Below, piece by piece: positions 4,781-5,121 of a stretch of 5,121 nt of DNA. The notes under the pieces are model-generated. The model saw nothing but the letters and a program-made list of their open reading frames with translations, ran no database searches and was not told the origin of the DNA. Location: the NCBI GenBank assembly GCA_020845495.1, contig JADLFM010000184.1:1-5121 (forward strand). The letters are read 5' to 3'. Positions within the stretch are counted from its first letter, which is position 1. Each line of letters begins with the position of its first letter. The position numbers and the translations under genes are program-made. The DNA is from Chloroflexota bacterium (GTDB taxonomy: Bacteria; Chloroflexota; UBA6077; JACCZL01).

Positions 4781-4828
4781 GGCGCGCCCAGCCTTCGCCA
4801 AGCGCTCGCTGCGCTCACAACTGCGGCT
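4781..4828. repeat. Second copy of the tRNA-flank sequence with its own stem-loop
   Basis: GGCGCGCCC then AGCCTTCGC (4781-4798) repeats the sequence at the end of the tRNA-Arg fragment. As at the first copy, AGCC (4790-4793) is followed about 35 bp later by GGCT (4825-4828), and an internal stem lies between them: AGCGC (4801-4805) with GCGCT (4811-4815). The internal stem differs in sequence from that at 2068-2093, so the layout is kept while the bases change. This is typical of REP-like or attachment-site families. Confidence 0.45.
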
Positions 4829-5045
4829 TGAAGCACCAGCGCCGAGGCTTGAGGCGTGCGCGGACGCGCGCGACGATGAGGCTGTGATGGCCGTCAACGA
4901 GCAGGACACCGACAGTGCACCGAACGAGGCCGCGCGCTGGCACACACTGAGGGTCACGGAACGGACGTCCAGTTGGACCCTCGTGAGGTCCTTCGTAAGC
5001 GTTCGACGAACCCCGTCTTGAGGCCGTCGGCCTGACCGACGACGC

Positions 5046-5074
5046 TGTGTGCAGGAGGACGACCGATGCACACA
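5046..5074 (+). promoter_or_regulatory. Perfect 8-bp inverted repeat enclosing the ribosome binding site and start codon
   Basis: TGTGTGCA (5046-5053) and TGCACACA (5067-5074) are exact reverse complements. The 13-nt loop carries GGAGG (5054-5058), and the U and G of the start codon (5067-5068) lie in the 3' arm. In RNA this would hold the AUG in a stem while showing the Shine-Dalgarno sequence in a loop, a layout suited to translational control. As DNA it could be an operator. The repeat is certain; the function is inferred. Confidence 0.5.
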
Positions 5075-5121
5075 CGTTCAACGAAGACGACCCCACCCGC
5101 GCGCATCGCGCACTTGGTCGC
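5066..5121 (+). CDS. Start of an unidentified gene (partial, runs off right edge)
   Basis: The full Shine-Dalgarno sequence AGGAGG (5053-5058) lies 7 nt before ATG 5066, the best ribosome binding site in the window. The frame stays open to the end: 18 codons plus two bases, reading MHTRSTKTTPPARIAHLV. The N-terminus is basic and Thr/Pro-rich, with no signal peptide or recognisable domain. Too little is visible to name a family. The dyads in the 100 bp upstream suggest regulated expression. CGTTCAACGAA (5075-5085) within the first codons repeats, with one change, CGTTCGACGAA at 5000-5010. Confidence 0.6.
   Translation, partial: MHTRSTKTTPPARIAHLV

Larger units (their letters stand above)
2053..4798. 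mobile_element. Possible small integrated unit bounded by near-identical 17/18-bp sequences
   Basis: GGCGCGCC-AGCCTTCGC at 2053-2069 (the tRNA 3' end plus its flank) recurs at 4781-4798 as GGCGCGCCC-AGCCTTCGC, with one extra C. Both copies face the same way. The enclosed 2.7 kb holds the xis-int remnant and the Xre-ImmA/DUF4411 pair, so it could be a decayed element or cassette with degenerate attachment sequences at both ends. The second copy lacks the T-arm and anticodon arm, so the match covers only the 3' tip. The alternative is a dispersed REP-like repeat. Confidence 0.25.
4670..5065. other. 396-bp gene-free region rich in dyads
   Basis: No protein of recognisable type is encoded here on either strand; the open frames are Ser/Arg/Ala-rich shadows. 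It holds the two hairpins and the repeat unit above. Further right are GGACGTCC (4963-4970, perfect palindrome), GGACC/GGTCC (4975-4979/4987-4991), GTTCG-A-CGAAC (5001-5011) and the overlapping stems AGGCC/GGCCT (5021-5025/5029-5033) and GTCGG/CCGAC (5026-5030/5036-5040). The right half is probably the control region of the gene at 5066. Confidence 0.55.

Noticed and set aside
4741..4790. A degenerate tRNA around GCGGGTCAAGCCCGC
   Set aside because: The T-arm-like loop is 5 rather than 7 nt, and no anticodon or acceptor arm can be placed around it.
4653..5096. Frames of 71-122 codons on both strands after DUF4411
   Set aside because: They translate hairpins and repeat DNA, with no ribosome binding sites or domain patterns; one starts inside DUF4411.
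1..5121. CRISPR array
   Set aside because: No regularly spaced repeats of 24 bases or more were seen; the repeats found are 6-18 bp and few.

Overview
The window is GC-rich (roughly two thirds G+C by eye) bacterial DNA with the character of an integrated mobile element or genomic island. Its content is a conjugation-type accessory protein, two toxin-antitoxin (TA) operons, a wrecked excisionase/integrase gene and a broken tRNA-Arg. The charged Replic_Relax-like protein and the DUF4411 module recall GC-rich soil bacteria such as Vicinamibacteria-type Acidobacteriota. That taxonomic guess rests on memory of similar proteins and is weak.

Left part (1-1810). A minus-strand gene starts at 938 and runs off the left edge. 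It encodes an Asp/Arg/His-rich N-terminus, a winged helix and a nuclease-like C-terminal domain, as in replication-relaxation proteins found beside relaxases. Across a 65-bp intergenic region with a shared dyad, a plus-strand operon reads away from it: a DUF433 protein, a small antitoxin and a ParE-type toxin. The three genes are separated by 1 nt and by a 4-nt overlap.

Junction (1811-2613). A repeat-rich 200-bp stretch leads into the 3' half of a tRNA-Arg(UCU) gene. The fragment runs from the anticodon arm to CCA and has no 5' half, which is the usual footprint of integration into a tRNA. A stem-loop follows directly. Next, on the minus strand and ending at the tRNA fragment, is a chimeric reading frame joining the N-terminus of an excisionase-like helix-turn-helix protein to the last ~50 residues of a tyrosine recombinase. 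An integrase remnant on this side of the tRNA 3' end suggests the fragment marks the border between two stacked elements.

Right part (2614-5121). A 404-bp gene-free regulatory region holds a perfect 19-bp palindrome, a long hairpin and a cluster of GTCGGT half-sites. It precedes a two-gene operon: an Xre-type repressor fused to an ImmA/IrrE zinc metalloprotease, and a DUF4411 PIN-like nuclease, joined by a TGATG stop/start. This looks like a TA pair in which the antitoxin carries its own protease. About 400 bp of gene-free, hairpin-rich DNA follows, including a near copy of the tRNA 3' terminus and its flank. A new gene then starts at 5066 with a strong ribosome binding site lying in the loop of a perfect 8-bp inverted repeat, and runs off the right edge.

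Together this is an accretion zone: remnants of recombination machinery at a tRNA attachment site, with a different TA module on each side that could stabilise its own element.
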